Below, in pieces: positions 22,500-33,960 of a stretch of DNA of 64,000 nucleotides (position 1 is the first letter of the stretch; each line of letters begins with the position of its first letter). Below the pieces are notes generated by a model that worked only from the letters and a program-made list of their open reading frames with translations, searched no databases and was not told where the DNA came from. The DNA lies in NCBI GenBank assembly GCA_023101885.1, contig JALPQD010000242.1, positions 2,099,277 to 2,163,276 of the forward strand. Reading direction: 5' to 3'. A program made the translations under genes and the position numbers. This stretch comes from Typhlomys cinereus. Taxonomy: Eukaryota > Chordata > Mammalia > Rodentia > Platacanthomyidae.

Positions 22500-22745
22500 C
22501 TAACTTTTTTTTTAATATGTGTGCAAAAGGGTGCTCGAGTATATGTGCCTGTGAAGGTCCAAGGGTGATATCAGGAATCATCTTGGATAACTCCACCTTA
22601 TCGTTTAGCTCTGGGGCTTCCCAGGCTTTGCCTTCTAGGGCCACAATAGTGCCTCCATTTCTGCCAGGCATTTTTACGTGGGATTTGAGGACTCGAACTC
22701 ATTTCCTTTTGTTTGTCAGGCAAAGGATTTAACCCCTGAGTCAGA
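22500..22745 (-). repeat. IDL-Geo-type SINE, older subfamily
   Basis: On the minus strand: an ID-like head ending at 'aggatttaacccctgagtcag' and a right half with 'aaggtccaagggtgatatcaggaatcatcttgga'. The plus-left end 'gtgcaaaagggtgctcgagtatatgtgcc' is a variant of the SINE 3' end seen at 22010. Confidence 0.75.
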
Positions 22746-24112
22746 AGGTATACTTTTGTGAGAGAAAGATTTGGTTAGAAGGAACAAAATGGTAAGATAT
22801 AATCACATCTAATATATACTACATAGTATTTCATAGAGTACTATTTCATGCTATTCACACAGTACAGAGATCACAGGTAATGTAACACTGTGGAAGTTAA
22901 AGAAATGATTATTGTGGAGTCATTGGTCAAACATGACACTGAGATATAAAAAGCCTCCACACCATTATATCTATGGTGGACATTCTGTTGGTGAAGATTT
23001 GGCATTGAAGAATACAGAATTCAGAATGTATACTGAATCCCTTGACTGTAGCGTAGCTACAAACCATGCAGGCAAAAGAATCATAGAGTTAATTCAAAAG
23101 CTAAAATAGTTTGTGATATTAAGTTTTGGTAGTATTGGATTGTTCAGTCTGTTTCACTACAAGCCAATCTCCTTGAGTTATCGCAATTGTCGGGATTAGG
23201 TGTGATTTTTATGGTACTATGAGGCAAAAGGGTTTTGTCAAAGCAAGCGTTATCACCCCCTCTTTAAAAAGCTTTGATCACAGTTGGGGGTATGGTGAGT
23301 GTATGTTGGGAGAGTTAATCCCCAAAGGCCTAGAATCACCCTTCATGCTTGTGAAGGTACCTGCAAGGTGTTGATTCCTGATAAGGTTCTCAATCCACTG
23401 ATGAATAGAACTGCTTTGTGACTGTGGCTCAGAAGAATTTCTGGAGAGTTTGTTCCAACTTTCATTACTGTTTGTCTTAGGAAAGAGATTAATGATTTGC
23501 ACCTGGTCTCTATGAGCTCTGCTGTGGGAAATGGTTATGTAGCAAGGCTATGCCCGAGTGATCTTGAGGTGTCAGGTGCCTCCACTGACACCCCATTGGG
23601 GACTCTGTGGACTTGAAGTATTTCGTAGGCATCTGGGTGGTCCCTGGACAGAGAGAGGAAGAGGAGCTGAGATCTGGCTCCCTCTGTCCTCTGATTGCAA
23701 AGTGGCCTTTCAAGATGATGTGTCTCCGTACTGTAATTCTGGTGTCTGGTGGATCTTTCTCTTGCAATAAACCATGGATGATTTGGAAACACTGTCATTC
23801 AGGCTCCTTGGAGTCTTCTTTTGCAATGGGACCCTGTCTAACTGTCGCTGTTTGTGCTGTTAGATTCCAGATACTGTGCTGTTAGATTTCAGATACTTTA
23901 GTGCAAAACCCACTACAGTCCTCATTTCTCATCCACGGCTCCCTTGCCCTCCCTTCCAATGACACTTGGCTCCTAGAACAGAAAGTCACGCTTTCCTCTG
24001 ACAGAAAACAAAGAGATGGTGGCAGAGAGTGCATACAACAAGATTCTGAAAGATGCTAAGACTTCAGGAAGAAGGTAAAAGAAAGGGAAGGGAGGTCCTG
24101 GGAAATGGAGGA
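22746..24112. other. Unassigned intergenic DNA
   Basis: No supported gene. The open frames here are short and lack known domains, and several overlap on opposite strands. Confidence 0.4.
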
Positions 24113-24527
24113 TGTCATAGTTAGATACAGGTGTCAACTTGACAGTTGAGAGTTTGAGCTCTGGGCACATTTGTGGTGAATTAGTGGTTGGGTTAAGCCC
24201 AAAGCAAACCTGCAGGAGATTGTCTGACAGATAGGGAAGGCCCAGGTGGGTGGGACTAGGCCCTGGAATAAAATACAGAGAATCGGTAGAGAGAGTTGGC
24301 ATCCTTGTGTATACTTGGCCAGACATGGTGGTCTGGCAAGTAAGGATCATCTCTCTCTCAGCCATTATGTAGAGATGATGTGGCCAATTCCCTCGGCCCT
24401 GGTGTTGGTGCGTGCTCTCGCATCAAGCTGGACTACAGACTGTAACCTATCGTAAGAAAATAAATCCCTTGTTCTCTTAAGCCGTTTGATGGTGATTTGT
24501 CAAGAACTATGCAGGCAAACTACAACA
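24113..24527 (+). repeat. ~420-bp TG...CA repeat family, full length with 5-bp target duplication
   Basis: 415 bases from TGTCATAGTTAGATAC to CAAACTACAACA, flanked on both sides by the exact pentamer GAGGA. A 'gaaaataaatccc' polyadenylation-like motif is near the 3' end. Confidence 0.8.
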
Positions 24528-25589
24528 GAGGAGCAAGGCTCTAGTGAGAAAGAAGACTCCAAGAAAAGGCAAAAGACAGTAAGAAAGGAAGGCTAATGGG
24601 GTGCTACCTGCAGTACCTCTAAAAACTTGTGTAGCCCAACAAGCCAAGCCCAGCAATATCCAAGACCAGGATTCTGTATATGAAGGTTTGTCATGAGGAG
24701 TTGTACCAACCTATAATGGGGATCTGTATGCATTCAGGTCCCAGAGAGTAGAAGAACCCAGAGCAGGTAAGAGGCACCAGACTGATAACCCGAGACAAGT
24801 CTTCCAGGGCAAGAAGCTTATTTGGTAGATGATTCTAAGATATATCAAGAGTCTGAGTAGAGCAAGACATCGGCCAGGCTGCCCATGTTAAGCAAATCAC
24901 CACATCCATTAACTGAAACTTAGTCCACAGGGACACTCTGGAACCCAGAGGGGAACACAGTCCCATAGTCGTGGGGGAGCCAGAAGCCGTCGATGGTGAT
25001 TGCTAGGGACAGAGGCCGACATTTATTGCCATCTATTAAAAATCAAAGCAAAGTTGTATGCTAAGGAAATGAATGTGCTCGTCTAACACCGCAATATATG
25101 GATTACTAATTTGATACTTACATGCTGTGGAACGATGATAGGAAAATGTTAGAAGTTATTTTCCATAATCAAGCCATAAGGAAACATGAGTGAACGCTAA
25201 GGAAAATACTGCCGTTCGTAATGTGCAATAGCCTCAAGTCTAAGCCAGAGGGGCTTCAGGCAGCACCTGTGGGTGTCTTATGGAGTAAGGATGTGCACAA
25301 TGTGAAACATGCATGCTGTATGTTCAGAGCCAACTGCAGCAAGGTCACGTGATGCGACAGAAGCGAGCAAGGCCAGAAAGACCTCGGATTCATTACAGGT
25401 TTGATTGCTCACTCCTCAGCCTCTGCGAGGTCAAGCTCTATCATGCAGCGGAAGGTCCTACCTTAAATCCTGTCTCTGGCCACAACCCCAGGTAGACAAA
25501 GATGCTTTCAAAAGGCAAAGCACCCCGAGAGCTCCAAGAGTATCTCCAGGAGCTGATCAAGGACCGAGCCTGTCTCTGGAACACCTAGG
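24528..25589. other. Unassigned intergenic DNA
   Basis: No gene or clear repeat recognised. Confidence 0.4.
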
Positions 25590-25965
25590 CATCGTGATTT
25601 GAACGCAAGTTGTCCCCCACAGGGTCACGTGTTCGACTCCTTAGCTGAGGTTAATATTTGAAAGGTGGAGTCTTGCTGAAAGAAGGCGTGTCGCGGGGGT
25701 CTGTCGGGGGTGGAGCTTGAGGTTTGAAGATCCCACCCTGCTTCCCCTTGCAGTTTGCTCTTGCGTGCTCTGTCTCCAGGATGGCTGCGGTGACCTGAAC
25801 CAACCTCCTGTTTCTACCTGCAAACCATGACTTCTGCTATGTGATTCCCTCCACAAAGGACTCTATCCCTTCTGGAACATTAAGCCAAATAAATCTCCCT
25901 TTCTCTGTTAAGTGGCTTGGCTTTGAGTATTGTCTCACGGCAGCAGAAGGAAAGTAACTCCAACA
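25590..25965 (+). repeat. MaLR-like solo LTR
   Basis: Runs from 'cgtgatttgaacgcaagttgtcccccacagggtcacgtg' through 'gttaatatttgaaaggtgg', 'ctatgtgattccctccacaaaggac', 'aagccaaataaatctcc' to 'attgtctcacggcagcagaaggaaagtaac', the usual order of ERVL-MaLR LTRs with AATAAA. No viral genes accompany it. Confidence 0.6.
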
Positions 25966-26237
25966 CCCTGCTTGTTGAGTTAATCTGTTGCTGCTGGTTT
26001 CTCTTAGAAGACTCTCTCCACATGGATGAATGGACGGGAGGTAAGAGCAGGCTTATGGTAGCCCTAGAAGCTAAAGGAAGAACAGACCAGGGTGTGTGCT
26101 CAGACCTGGAGAAAGAAAACCTAAGCTGATGGCACCTCATTACTGTATCTTTTTCCTGTTGTTCCTCCTCTGCCTCATCCGGGTGTTATGAACTCTCAAG
26201 AGTCACGAGACAGAGTCAACTAGACAGAGACAGGGCT

Positions 26238-26677
26238 TGTCATAGTTAGATACAGGTGTCAACTTGATGGTTGAAGGCTCAAGTTCTGGGCATTTTGTAG
26301 AGAATGTGTCTTGGCGTTAAACACCGAGCAGGCCTGCAGAAGATGGTTTGATTGATGGGGAAGATCCAGCTCATGGTGGGTGGGACTAACCCCTGGGCAG
26401 GTGAATAAGGTGGAAGGAACTGGTTGAGAAAGTTAGCATCTTTGGTATACTTGGCCAGACACGATAGTCTGGCAAGTAAGGATTGTCCCCCGCTTGACAG
26501 TCCTATGGATGTGTGGATATGGTTTGGCCAATTCCCTCCACCGGTGATGTTGGTGTGGGCACTCTTGCCAAACTGGAGTAAGAACCGTAACCAGATGATT
26601 GGAGAAAATGAAAACCCTCATTGCTTTAAATCATTTGGTTGTGAATTTATCAGCAATAATGCATAGTAACTATAACA
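26238..26677 (+). repeat. ~420-bp TG...CA repeat family, full length with 5-bp target duplication
   Basis: 440 bases from TGTCATAGTTAGATACAGG to TAACTATAACA, flanked by GGGCT on both sides (26233-26237 and 26678-26682). The ends form an imperfect inverted repeat TGTCATAGTTA / TAACTATAACA. Confidence 0.8.
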
Positions 26678-27074
26678 GGGCTGCTAGAAAATCTGCTATC
26701 ATTAAACCACCAAGGAGCTTCAGCAACGTTCCATTAAAAATGTAGAATTATATTCAGAAGTTGAAAATTTAACAGAACGACTAAAAGCTAAGACGACCTG
26801 AGAAGAAGTTCTAAGGAAAATAGAAAATTTCCTCCAGGAAAAAAGGAGCAGTCCTTCTACTCCATTTTCATCTCGAAATGTGAATGAGCTAAATATCCTC
26901 TACCTTGTGATAGCGTTGGTCCCTTGGGATGAAGAAGGGGGAACATACTGGAATGTATTAAACTCACATACAATTGGCTTCTAGCATGCAGAATCCATCC
27001 ATCTGTCAGGTAAGGCTACAACATATCCCTCTTGACATCTCTTTCGACGTTCTGGGAAGACAAATTATTTTTAA

Positions 27075-27275
27075 TTATTTATTTAACTATAATGATGGTG
27101 GTGTGTGCATTCGTGTGTGCTGTGCTTGCATGTATGTGCATGTGTGTGCATGTGGATCATGGGACAACTTTCTGGAGTTGTCTTTATGCATATTTACCTG
27201 GGTTCCAGAGATTGAACTCAAGTCATGAAGCTTGGACACCAAGTGCTTTTAACCAGCTGAGCCATTCACTGGCCC
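27075..27275 (-). repeat. B3/B2-like SINE, reverse
   Basis: Reverse landmarks 'gacaactttctggagttgtc', 'cctgggttccagagattgaactcaagtcatgaagcttgg', 'caccaagtgcttttaaccagctgagccattcactggccc' match a rodent B2/B3-type SINE. Confidence 0.65.
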
Positions 27276-27502
27276 AAATGAATCCTTTTTTATTGAACTC
27301 AGAGTTCAGTTAACTCAGATGTGATTTTCACAGCAAATGATCAGAGGAGTAAAGTAAAGGTTCTTCCTGTTCTTAACTATCTAAGCATATTTACAGGATG
27401 AAAACAAAGGACCTAAATAATGCCAAAGACCTTGGTTCAATAATGTAAATGTATCTTAATAATTATTTCATAGAATATTGCCCATTAGAAAATAAAAAGT
27501 GT

Positions 27503-27700
27503 GGGGCTGGAGAGGTGGCTCAGGAGTTAAGCCTCTGCCTTGCAGGTGGAAGGTCCTGAGTTCGGATCCTAGACCCCGCCTGTGTTTCTGGTCCTGGTAG
27601 GGTGGAGCCTGTGAATCCCGGGGCAGAGTAAACAAGGAGGAGGTGGAGGCGGTTCATGGTGATTCCTGAATTCGCCCGTAGTTCTACACACATACACACA

Positions 27701-27746
<46 letters not shown>

Positions 27747-27788
27747 TACACACACACATACACCCACAATTGAATAAATAATAATAAT
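27503..27788 (+). repeat. IDL-Geo-type SINE, young subfamily, 16-bp target duplication
   Basis: The complete young-type element from 'ggggctggagaggtggctca' to 'caattgaataaataataata' is flanked by the exact 16-mer AGAAAATAAAAAGTGT at 27487-27502 and 27789-27804. The perfect duplication indicates a recent insertion. Confidence 0.9.
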
Positions 27789-28590
27789 AGAAAATAAAAA
27801 GTGTCTCATCATTTAACATTCTTTATTAAAGGTTTAACAAACCTTTTGCACATTAGAGTACATCATTATGGCACTATCTCTGTGAATGAGTTGATCAAAA
27901 GGCAAGAATACCTATGAAGATTAATGATAATAGACAACATTTCTTTTTTTTGATAAGATTCAAGAGTATGGTAAGTGCTTGAAAATAAGAGACATAACAT
28001 CCCACATGACAGGAAGGAAGGACCTGCAGCACATGTTCGAAAAAGACTCTACTGGTAAAGTTCAATCACTTCAGAGTGCTGAGAGCAGAATTCTGAGTTT
28101 AGCATCCAACCAACTCCATTTTCACTCAAGGTAAGAGAAAGTGACATCTGAGTCATTTTTTTTTAATGTCAGCCACAGGGGCAATGACCCCCACAACCAA
28201 AGGACACAAGGTAAGAGTCGCTAAGCTGCCAGCTGCTTTTCCTTCCTCAGTACCAGCACGGTGCAGGATACCACACACTGACTGTCCGAACCAGCACCCG
28301 GGACATTTTGACCCGCCCGTCCAGAGACCCAGCACCGTCTTATCTACGGTGGTGGCAATCATCTCCTTCACTTGGAGACCTTATCTAGCACTACAGACAA
28401 AGTCAACCAGTATTTATTGGGCCTTTCTTTCCTTCCTCCTTCTTTCTGAATGCTCTGAAGCCAAGTCTGTCATTTTAGAGGATAAACATAAGAAATTGCT
28501 TAAACCTAAAATTGCTCTATTTTTTTCAAGTAGCAAGGCCTGGAGAGTTGTCTAAGCATGAACATTGGCTATGAGAGAAGGGGGAGGGGG

Positions 28591-28660
28591 GAGAGACAGA
28601 GACAGAGACAGAGACAGAGACAGAGACAGAGACAGAGACAGAGACAGAGACAGAGACAGA
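28591..28660. repeat. (GACAGA)n microsatellite
   Basis: About 11 perfect hexamer units, encoding an artefactual Asp-Arg alternation. Confidence 0.95.
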
Positions 28661-28795
28661 GCACCTGTATGCCAAGGTGCATGTAGAGGGCGACTTGTTA
28701 TCTCCTTCTACCCTGTGGGCTTCCAGGGATTGAACTCAGGTCCCCGGCCTTCTGTGCACATACCTTACCCACTGAGCTATCTCAATGGCCCCCAT
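28661..28795 (-). repeat. B3/B2-like SINE, reverse
   Basis: Contains 'gagggcgacttgttatctcc', 'gtgggcttccagggattgaactcaggtc', 'ccttacccactgagctatctcaatggcccc', the reverse of a B2/B3-type SINE head. Confidence 0.65.
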
Positions 28796-28954
28796 CAGTT
28801 ACTTTTGAAAGAGACTTTGTATTTTTGAAAGAATGTAAAAGCATCCTGGCACTCCTTATGCCTGAATTAATATTGAAATATGCAAGGATGAGTAAGGTTG
28901 AAGAAACTAGCATATAAGGTCCAATTTACTTAATTTTATTAAATTTTTTTCTAT

Positions 28955-29040
28955 TGAGGCTGAGGATGTAGCTCAGTGGTAGAACGCTTGCCTTGCATCA
29001 CATGACCCTGAGTTTGATCCCTTAGACAACAGAGAAAAGA
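28955..29040 (+). repeat. tRNA-derived SINE head
   Basis: 'aggctgaggatgtagctcagtggtagaacgcttgccttgc...cctgagtttgatcc' carries A- and B-box-like blocks in the correct spacing and an A-rich tail. It looks like a tRNA-Ala-type SINE monomer rather than a tRNA gene because the acceptor stem does not close. Confidence 0.55.
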
Positions 29041-29102
29041 AAAATCTATTAGCAATAATTTGCATGTTCTGAGGGAAAAATTATAAAAATCAACCCAACT
29101 TT

Positions 29103-30307
29103 TTTTTTTTTTAATTTTTTGGTGTTGTGGTTTTTTTTTTTATTAAAAATTTAATTATACATTTTAAAATTTTTTACCAGTTCCCTCCCTCCCCCCTCCT
29201 CCCCCTCCCCTTCCCCCAGTGCCTCCCCCCCAATTCCCAGAGAGTCCTTTATTGTGTACGCCTAACTCTCCACTGGGTCCTCCTCTCCGATGACATATAA
29301 GGACCCAGTGGCATTTCCATAAGCCCTTTCTCTTGTTCCCCTTAAGCATAAGATCACTACTATGGCTGTCAATCCCTTGCCTCCAGGGGTCTCGGTGCCC
29401 TTAACAGATGCTAGACTTTATGAGGGCAACAGTGCACTGGACATTGCGCAGGGCATGCAAAGTCCCATTATGATTGCTTTGGCCCCAACTATTGTTGAGA
29501 ATCTTGCAAATCGTTGCTCCTCCCATCCTTTTGCTCTTACAATCTTACCGCCCCCTCTTCCGCAAATGTCCCTGAGCTCCAGGATGGGGAGAGATTAGGC
29601 TGGCCTAGTTCTATGTGATTGATATAGAGTCTCTGAAGTTCTGGATTGTGGTTTGTTGATTTTCTTTTGCAGTTTTGCTGCTCCTGCAATTCCCTTCACT
29701 CCATTCTGCTGGGCACTGTATGTCACCCCCTGGCCAGAGACAAAAAGCTGTTAAACTGGAGTCTTGTTGTAATAGCACATTCAAGGGTAGATGTAATAAG
29801 AGTAGGAAACCTCACTGAGGGAGGGGTCCATCACCCATTTGCAAATGATTACTTTTTATCTGCTAGACTATATGCCCTCCCCTTCTGGTGAGATCAGGAA
29901 AGAACGTCTGTGAACTTAACCAGGTTTCTCATTACTTACTTGCAGACCTTGATGGAGGCCTATTTTCTCTGCTGTAACATGGTCTCCTCTCTCCTTGTTT
30001 CTGGTGTGGCCCTCCTAACCCATCTCTCTTGTTCATAATCCTTGCAATTACTGTGTTACATAGGTTTACTTTTGAGTGTCTCAATGTGGGCTGGGTGAGT
30101 TTGGTACTAGGAGCCACCTATTAGGGAGTACATACGGCGCTTAATTTTCTGGGTTTGGGATACTTCACTTAATATAATTCTTTCTAATGACATCCATTTC
30201 CCAGCAAATTCCAGTAATTCATCATTTTTGATGGCTGAGTAGTACTCCATTGTATAGATGTACCACAGTTTCCTTATCCACTCGTCAACTGTTGGACATT
30301 TAGGTTG
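29103..30307 (-). mobile_element. 5'-truncated LINE-1 with 18-bp target duplication
   Basis: About 1.2 kb of LINE-1 on the minus strand. The 5' side carries the last ~70 codons of ORF2 (30316-30107, ending ...MYSLIGG), including the diagnostic 'EWIRKLWYIYTMEYYSAIKN'. The 3' untranslated region follows, with a strongly G-rich polypurine tract (about 29175-29235) and an A-rich 3' end. An 18-bp duplication (AAAAATCAACCCAACTTT) lies at 29085-29102 and 30308-30325. Reverse transcriptase and endonuclease domains are absent, so the copy cannot move by itself. Confidence 0.9.
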
Positions 30308-30619
30308 AAAAATCAACCCAACTTTGAATCATAGTTGTCTACGCGATGTATATTGTATACCATATTTTAAAAAATGTTAAGTGATCTTGCAAACAAGCTC
30401 TAACTATATTTGTGTGTATATCTCCATATATACATCAATATTTTGAAGGATATTGTTGAAATCTAGAGTGACCGAGTTAGTGGACGTTGTCTGTCGTCGC
30501 ACACATTTACATGTTATTCATATATAGTTTTCTAGTTTCTTCAACTGCTATCTCAAAACTGTCAAAACCCTGTGACTTTTTAGTTATCTTAGTTGACTTT
30601 TTTTAAATGTTCTTTTAAT

Positions 30620-30896
30620 TTTTTAATTTATTATTTATTCAATTGTGCGTATATGCGTGTGTGTATGTGTGTGTGTGTGTGTGTGTAGAACCACTGGCGA
30701 ATTCGGGAACCACCATGGACGCCTCCTCCTCCTCCTTGTTTACTCTGCCCCAGGATTCATAGGCTCCGCCCTACCAGGACCAGAAACGCAGGCCGCCCCG
30801 CTTCCACCCCTTGTCTATACATGGGGTCTGGGATCCGAACTCAGGATCTTCCGCCTGCAAGGCAGAGGCTTAACCCCTGAGCCACCTCTCCAACTC
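30620..30896 (-). repeat. IDL-Geo-type SINE, young subfamily
   Basis: Reverse copy: tail 'ttattatttattcaattgtg', (GT)n, 'gaattcgggaaccaccatgg', 'ctaccaggaccagaaacgcaggc', head 'ccgcctgcaaggcagaggcttaacccctgagccacctctcc'. TTAGTTGACTTTTT recurs on both sides (about 30589 and 30906), a target duplication. Confidence 0.85.
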
Positions 30897-31195
30897 CCCC
30901 CCCCCTTAGTTGACTTTTTAAGTTTTACACTTTAATTTTTTTCACTGACTGGATCATGACAGTTTCCAGGTAACATGACATTAATCCTTTTCTTGACAAG
31001 AACAGTAGAAGAATCGCATATCGTAAGTCCCTTGGACCCATAACATCCCCCTTCCTTGAGACTTCTACTCTGCTGTGATTGTACTTGCACTCACTTGTCT
31101 TTTGTCTTCAAACACAGTGAGATAAAACCAAAGTAACTACCGACACAATTTTTAAAAATTCTTCATTATGAAGTTGGACTCTTTCTTCTCTGAAG

Positions 31196-31834
31196 TTGAG
31201 GGTCAGTCCCCCAAAATGGATTTCCTCAGCTATTCAGGGGAACCGGTTTCAAAACTCCAGAAGCAAACAGAGAAAATTGGACTCTAAATTCTCTGTGGGA
31301 GCAGATCAAACACTGGAGCAACACCAGGGTCAGCCGGGTAGTCAAGATGAGTTACCAGCAAAAGCCAGACAGTCGCTGGCGCTTCTCACAAGGGAAATCC
31401 CAAGTCGGATGTTTGAGAAGAACAGATTTTCTGATGCTGTCGTCAAGAAAAATCTGGCTGAGAGGACAGGCATGGAGGAGTAAAGAATTCAACAATGGTT
31501 TCAGAAGCAAAGATCTCTGTATGCTGAGCATCGAGCAGAGCCCACGAACATCTCAGAAGATAGAGCAAAGGGCAGCAACCCAGACCGGCCACCCAGCAGC
31601 AGCCTGACATCCCGCCTGCTCTCTTTTCCTCTCTCCTGCAACACCCAGACTTTGCTCCCTGCACCTCTCACATTCCAGGTATTCTCTATGCTTTTGGAGT
31701 CTTTTGGGGTCTCTGGGTGCTGTGAACCAAGCATCATGATGGTGCAGCCCAAAGAGACCATGCAGGAGGGGACCCTCGACAGCCTTCTGGAGACGATTGC
31801 TCAGACCCCTAGTCTCCTTTGTGGGCCAGTCTGA
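31196..31834 (+). pseudogene. Decayed double-homeobox (DUX-type) sequence, likely a retrocopy
   Basis: One frame reads through about 210 codons with a single internal TAA (31481-31483). Near the start, 'IQGNRFQNSRSKQRKL' is a damaged third helix of a first homeodomain (usual WFQNRRxK). After a ~25-residue linker, 'MFEKNRFSDAVVKKNLAERT' and 'RIQQWFQKQRS' form helices 1-3 of a second homeodomain. The TAA sits exactly where a serine precedes RIQ in DUX proteins. Two closely spaced homeodomains are diagnostic of the DUX family of early-embryo transcription factors. The second part continues open to TGA at 31832-31834. The two domains in one exon-like block, the stop and the missing N-terminus suggest a dead retrocopy. 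A divergent DUX-type gene exon cannot be excluded. Confidence 0.6.
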
Positions 31835-32589
31835 AGGTCCAGTGGACCCTGACGTGTCCTACATTACGTGATGGTGGGACAAGGACCTCCTGGTTCTGAT
31901 CGCAGAGTGGGAGCTTCTCCAGGGACCCTGGCTGAGACAGACACGAGCCCTCCTCGGGCATGGCCAACTGGGGAGCCACCTCATCTCAGCCCGCCATACC
32001 AGCAGAATGTGGAAAATCACAGCCTTTAGACCCAGCTCCAGGCATCTGAAGGTTCCTAGTAAAGGGGCAACTGTCCTTGAATCCTGGATTGACAGGAGGA
32101 TCCTCCAAGAACACCCTCACCTCCACCTACCACCACCCGTGAAGGAGGGGGGCAGTCTCCCCCATCACCCAGCCTCAGTTCCAAAGGAGTTCGCCTTTTT
32201 ACATTTATTTCTTGTTTCTTATGATAAGCAACATCCTATTTGTTCCTTCCGGAGATTACAAATATTCGTGCACAAGTATTTGCATGAAAATATGTTTTTA
32301 ACAATCCTATGTATATAAATAGAAAAAAATTCTTCATCGGGGTATGAATTTAATCATTTTTCTTTGCTTTCATGTGAAACTATAAAACTAAATACTCACT
32401 TAAACTGGACTTTTAGGTTTTACAAACTACCAGAACTGACAGTTCCAATAACAAGTGTAATTTATATATGTGTTTACCTATTTTGATGGTAGATTTAAAT
32501 TTTTATTGAAATGTATTTTAGAGAATGTGCACTACTAATTATTTTGGAACATATGACATAAGAATTTTCATAGCAAGTTTTATGTATTC

Positions 32590-32795
32590 GTTTGTATTTA
32601 AAACTAGCTCTCATAACGCTCAGATTGGTCTCAAACTCACTATGTGGCTGATGACAACCTTGACCATCTGATTCTCTTACCTCTAGCTCCTCAGTACTAG
32701 GAATACAGGTCCAATTTATGCAGTGCTAAAGAACAAACTCAGAACCTGGTACAGGCTAGGCAACCACTCTAGCAACTGAACTATATCAACTCTCT
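32590..32795 (-). repeat. SINE remnant (B1/B4 type), reverse
   Basis: 'gattggtctcaaactcactatgtggctgatgacaaccttg', 'tctagctcctcagtactaggaatacaggtcc' and 'gaactatatcaactc' follow a reverse B1/B4 layout. It is diverged. Confidence 0.5.
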
Positions 32796-32799
32796 TATC

Positions 32800-33530
32800 A
32801 TAGAAATCCAACCACTGGTGGGTATTTGGGTTGCTCCTATTTGGAGGCTATTACAGATAATGTCGGCATGACATAAACACAAGATATTTCTGTGTGGACA
32901 CTTCAGAGTTAATCAATAATTCTGTCCATCTGAATTCTTTCCTTTTATGGCTGAATAGTAGTATCTCACTATGTCTACATATCATATTTTACATTTCATT
33001 GTTTACACCACTTGTGCACTACTGTTACACCAAATGGGTTGTATCTACCTTTGGCTAACTCCATAATGCTGCTGTGAGGCTAAGTGTACACAGATCTCAT
33101 TGATCTCAGTTACTTCTCTTGTCACTGGGACGGAGCACCTGTCAGGAGCAGCATGACAAGCCACGCTAACGGACAGGAGGTCCCATCAGTGACTGCTGAT
33201 GCACCACCTCTCGAGCTTCCCGGTAGCCGTTCAAAGATCTTCTTGGAGAAATGTCAAGTGCTTTGGGTTTCTGACCAGGTTGCTTTGTGGCTTTTGCTGA
33301 CTTGTAGGAATTCTTCACATATTCTGATTATTAACTTCTTATCACATACGATTCATCAATATTTTCTTCCATTCCAAAGGTTTTCATTCTGCAGATTGCA
33401 GCATTCAATATGAAGTTTATTTATTTTATTTTATTTCATTTTATGTAGTCCAATCTATGTATTCTTACTTTTCTTGCCCATGCTTTCAGTGTTATATGTA
33501 TTGGGTCTTATTACTTGTTAGAACATTTTA
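32800..33530 (-). repeat. Old LINE-1 remnant
   Basis: On the minus strand this reads as ancient LINE-1. Plus-strand phrases 'tttgggttgctcctatttggaggctatt', 'tggctgaatagtagtatctc', 'gtaggaattcttcacatattctgattattaacttc' and 'atattttcttccattcc' are typical of the antisense of LINE-1 ORF2/3' sequence. It is heavily mutated. Confidence 0.6.
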
Positions 33531-33619
33531 AGTACTGCAGTGAAATGGAGAAAAAGCAAAAATGAGGACATACTGAGTTTAAAGGAAAAAAATTTCCCTG
33601 TGACTCAATTTTTCTGCAA

Positions 33620-33960
33620 GCATACGCGCGTGCGTGCGTGAGTGCGTGCGTGCATGCATGCATGCATCCGTGCGTGCATCCGTGCGTGCGTGTGTGTGTG
33701 TGTTTGTGTGTGTATGTGTGTGTAGTGAGTGTATGTGCCCACGGAAGCTCAAGGGTGACTTGGGGAATCATCCTTGATTGTTCTACCTCCTTATTGCTTT
33801 GCTCTGGGGTTTCCCCAGGCTCTACCTGCCAGGGTCAGAAACACAGGTCTCTGTCATATGCCATATCCATCCACCATTTTTGCATAGAATCTGGAAATCC
33901 AAACTCATGTCCTGTTGCTTGCAAGGCAAAGGGTTTAATCCCTGGGCATCTCCCCAGCTC
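33620..33960 (-). repeat. IDL-Geo-type SINE, older subfamily, with GTGC/GCAT tract
   Basis: Reverse copy with a simple tract at 33625-33725 that mixes GTGC, GCAT and GT units. It is followed by 'caagggtgacttggggaatcatccttgattg', 'cccaggctctacctgccagg' and the head at 33920-33960. The phrase 'gaagctcaagggtgacttgggg' is nearly identical to the right flank of the 45.8-48.6 kb minisatellite. Confidence 0.75.

Noticed and set aside
28955..29040. A tRNA gene (A-box and B-box present)
   Set aside because: The acceptor stem does not pair and the sequence ends in an A-rich tail, as in tRNA-derived SINEs. The same type recurs at 35209.
29362..29598. A 78-codon plus-strand frame
   Set aside because: It is antisense to the 3' untranslated region of the LINE-1 at 29103-30307.
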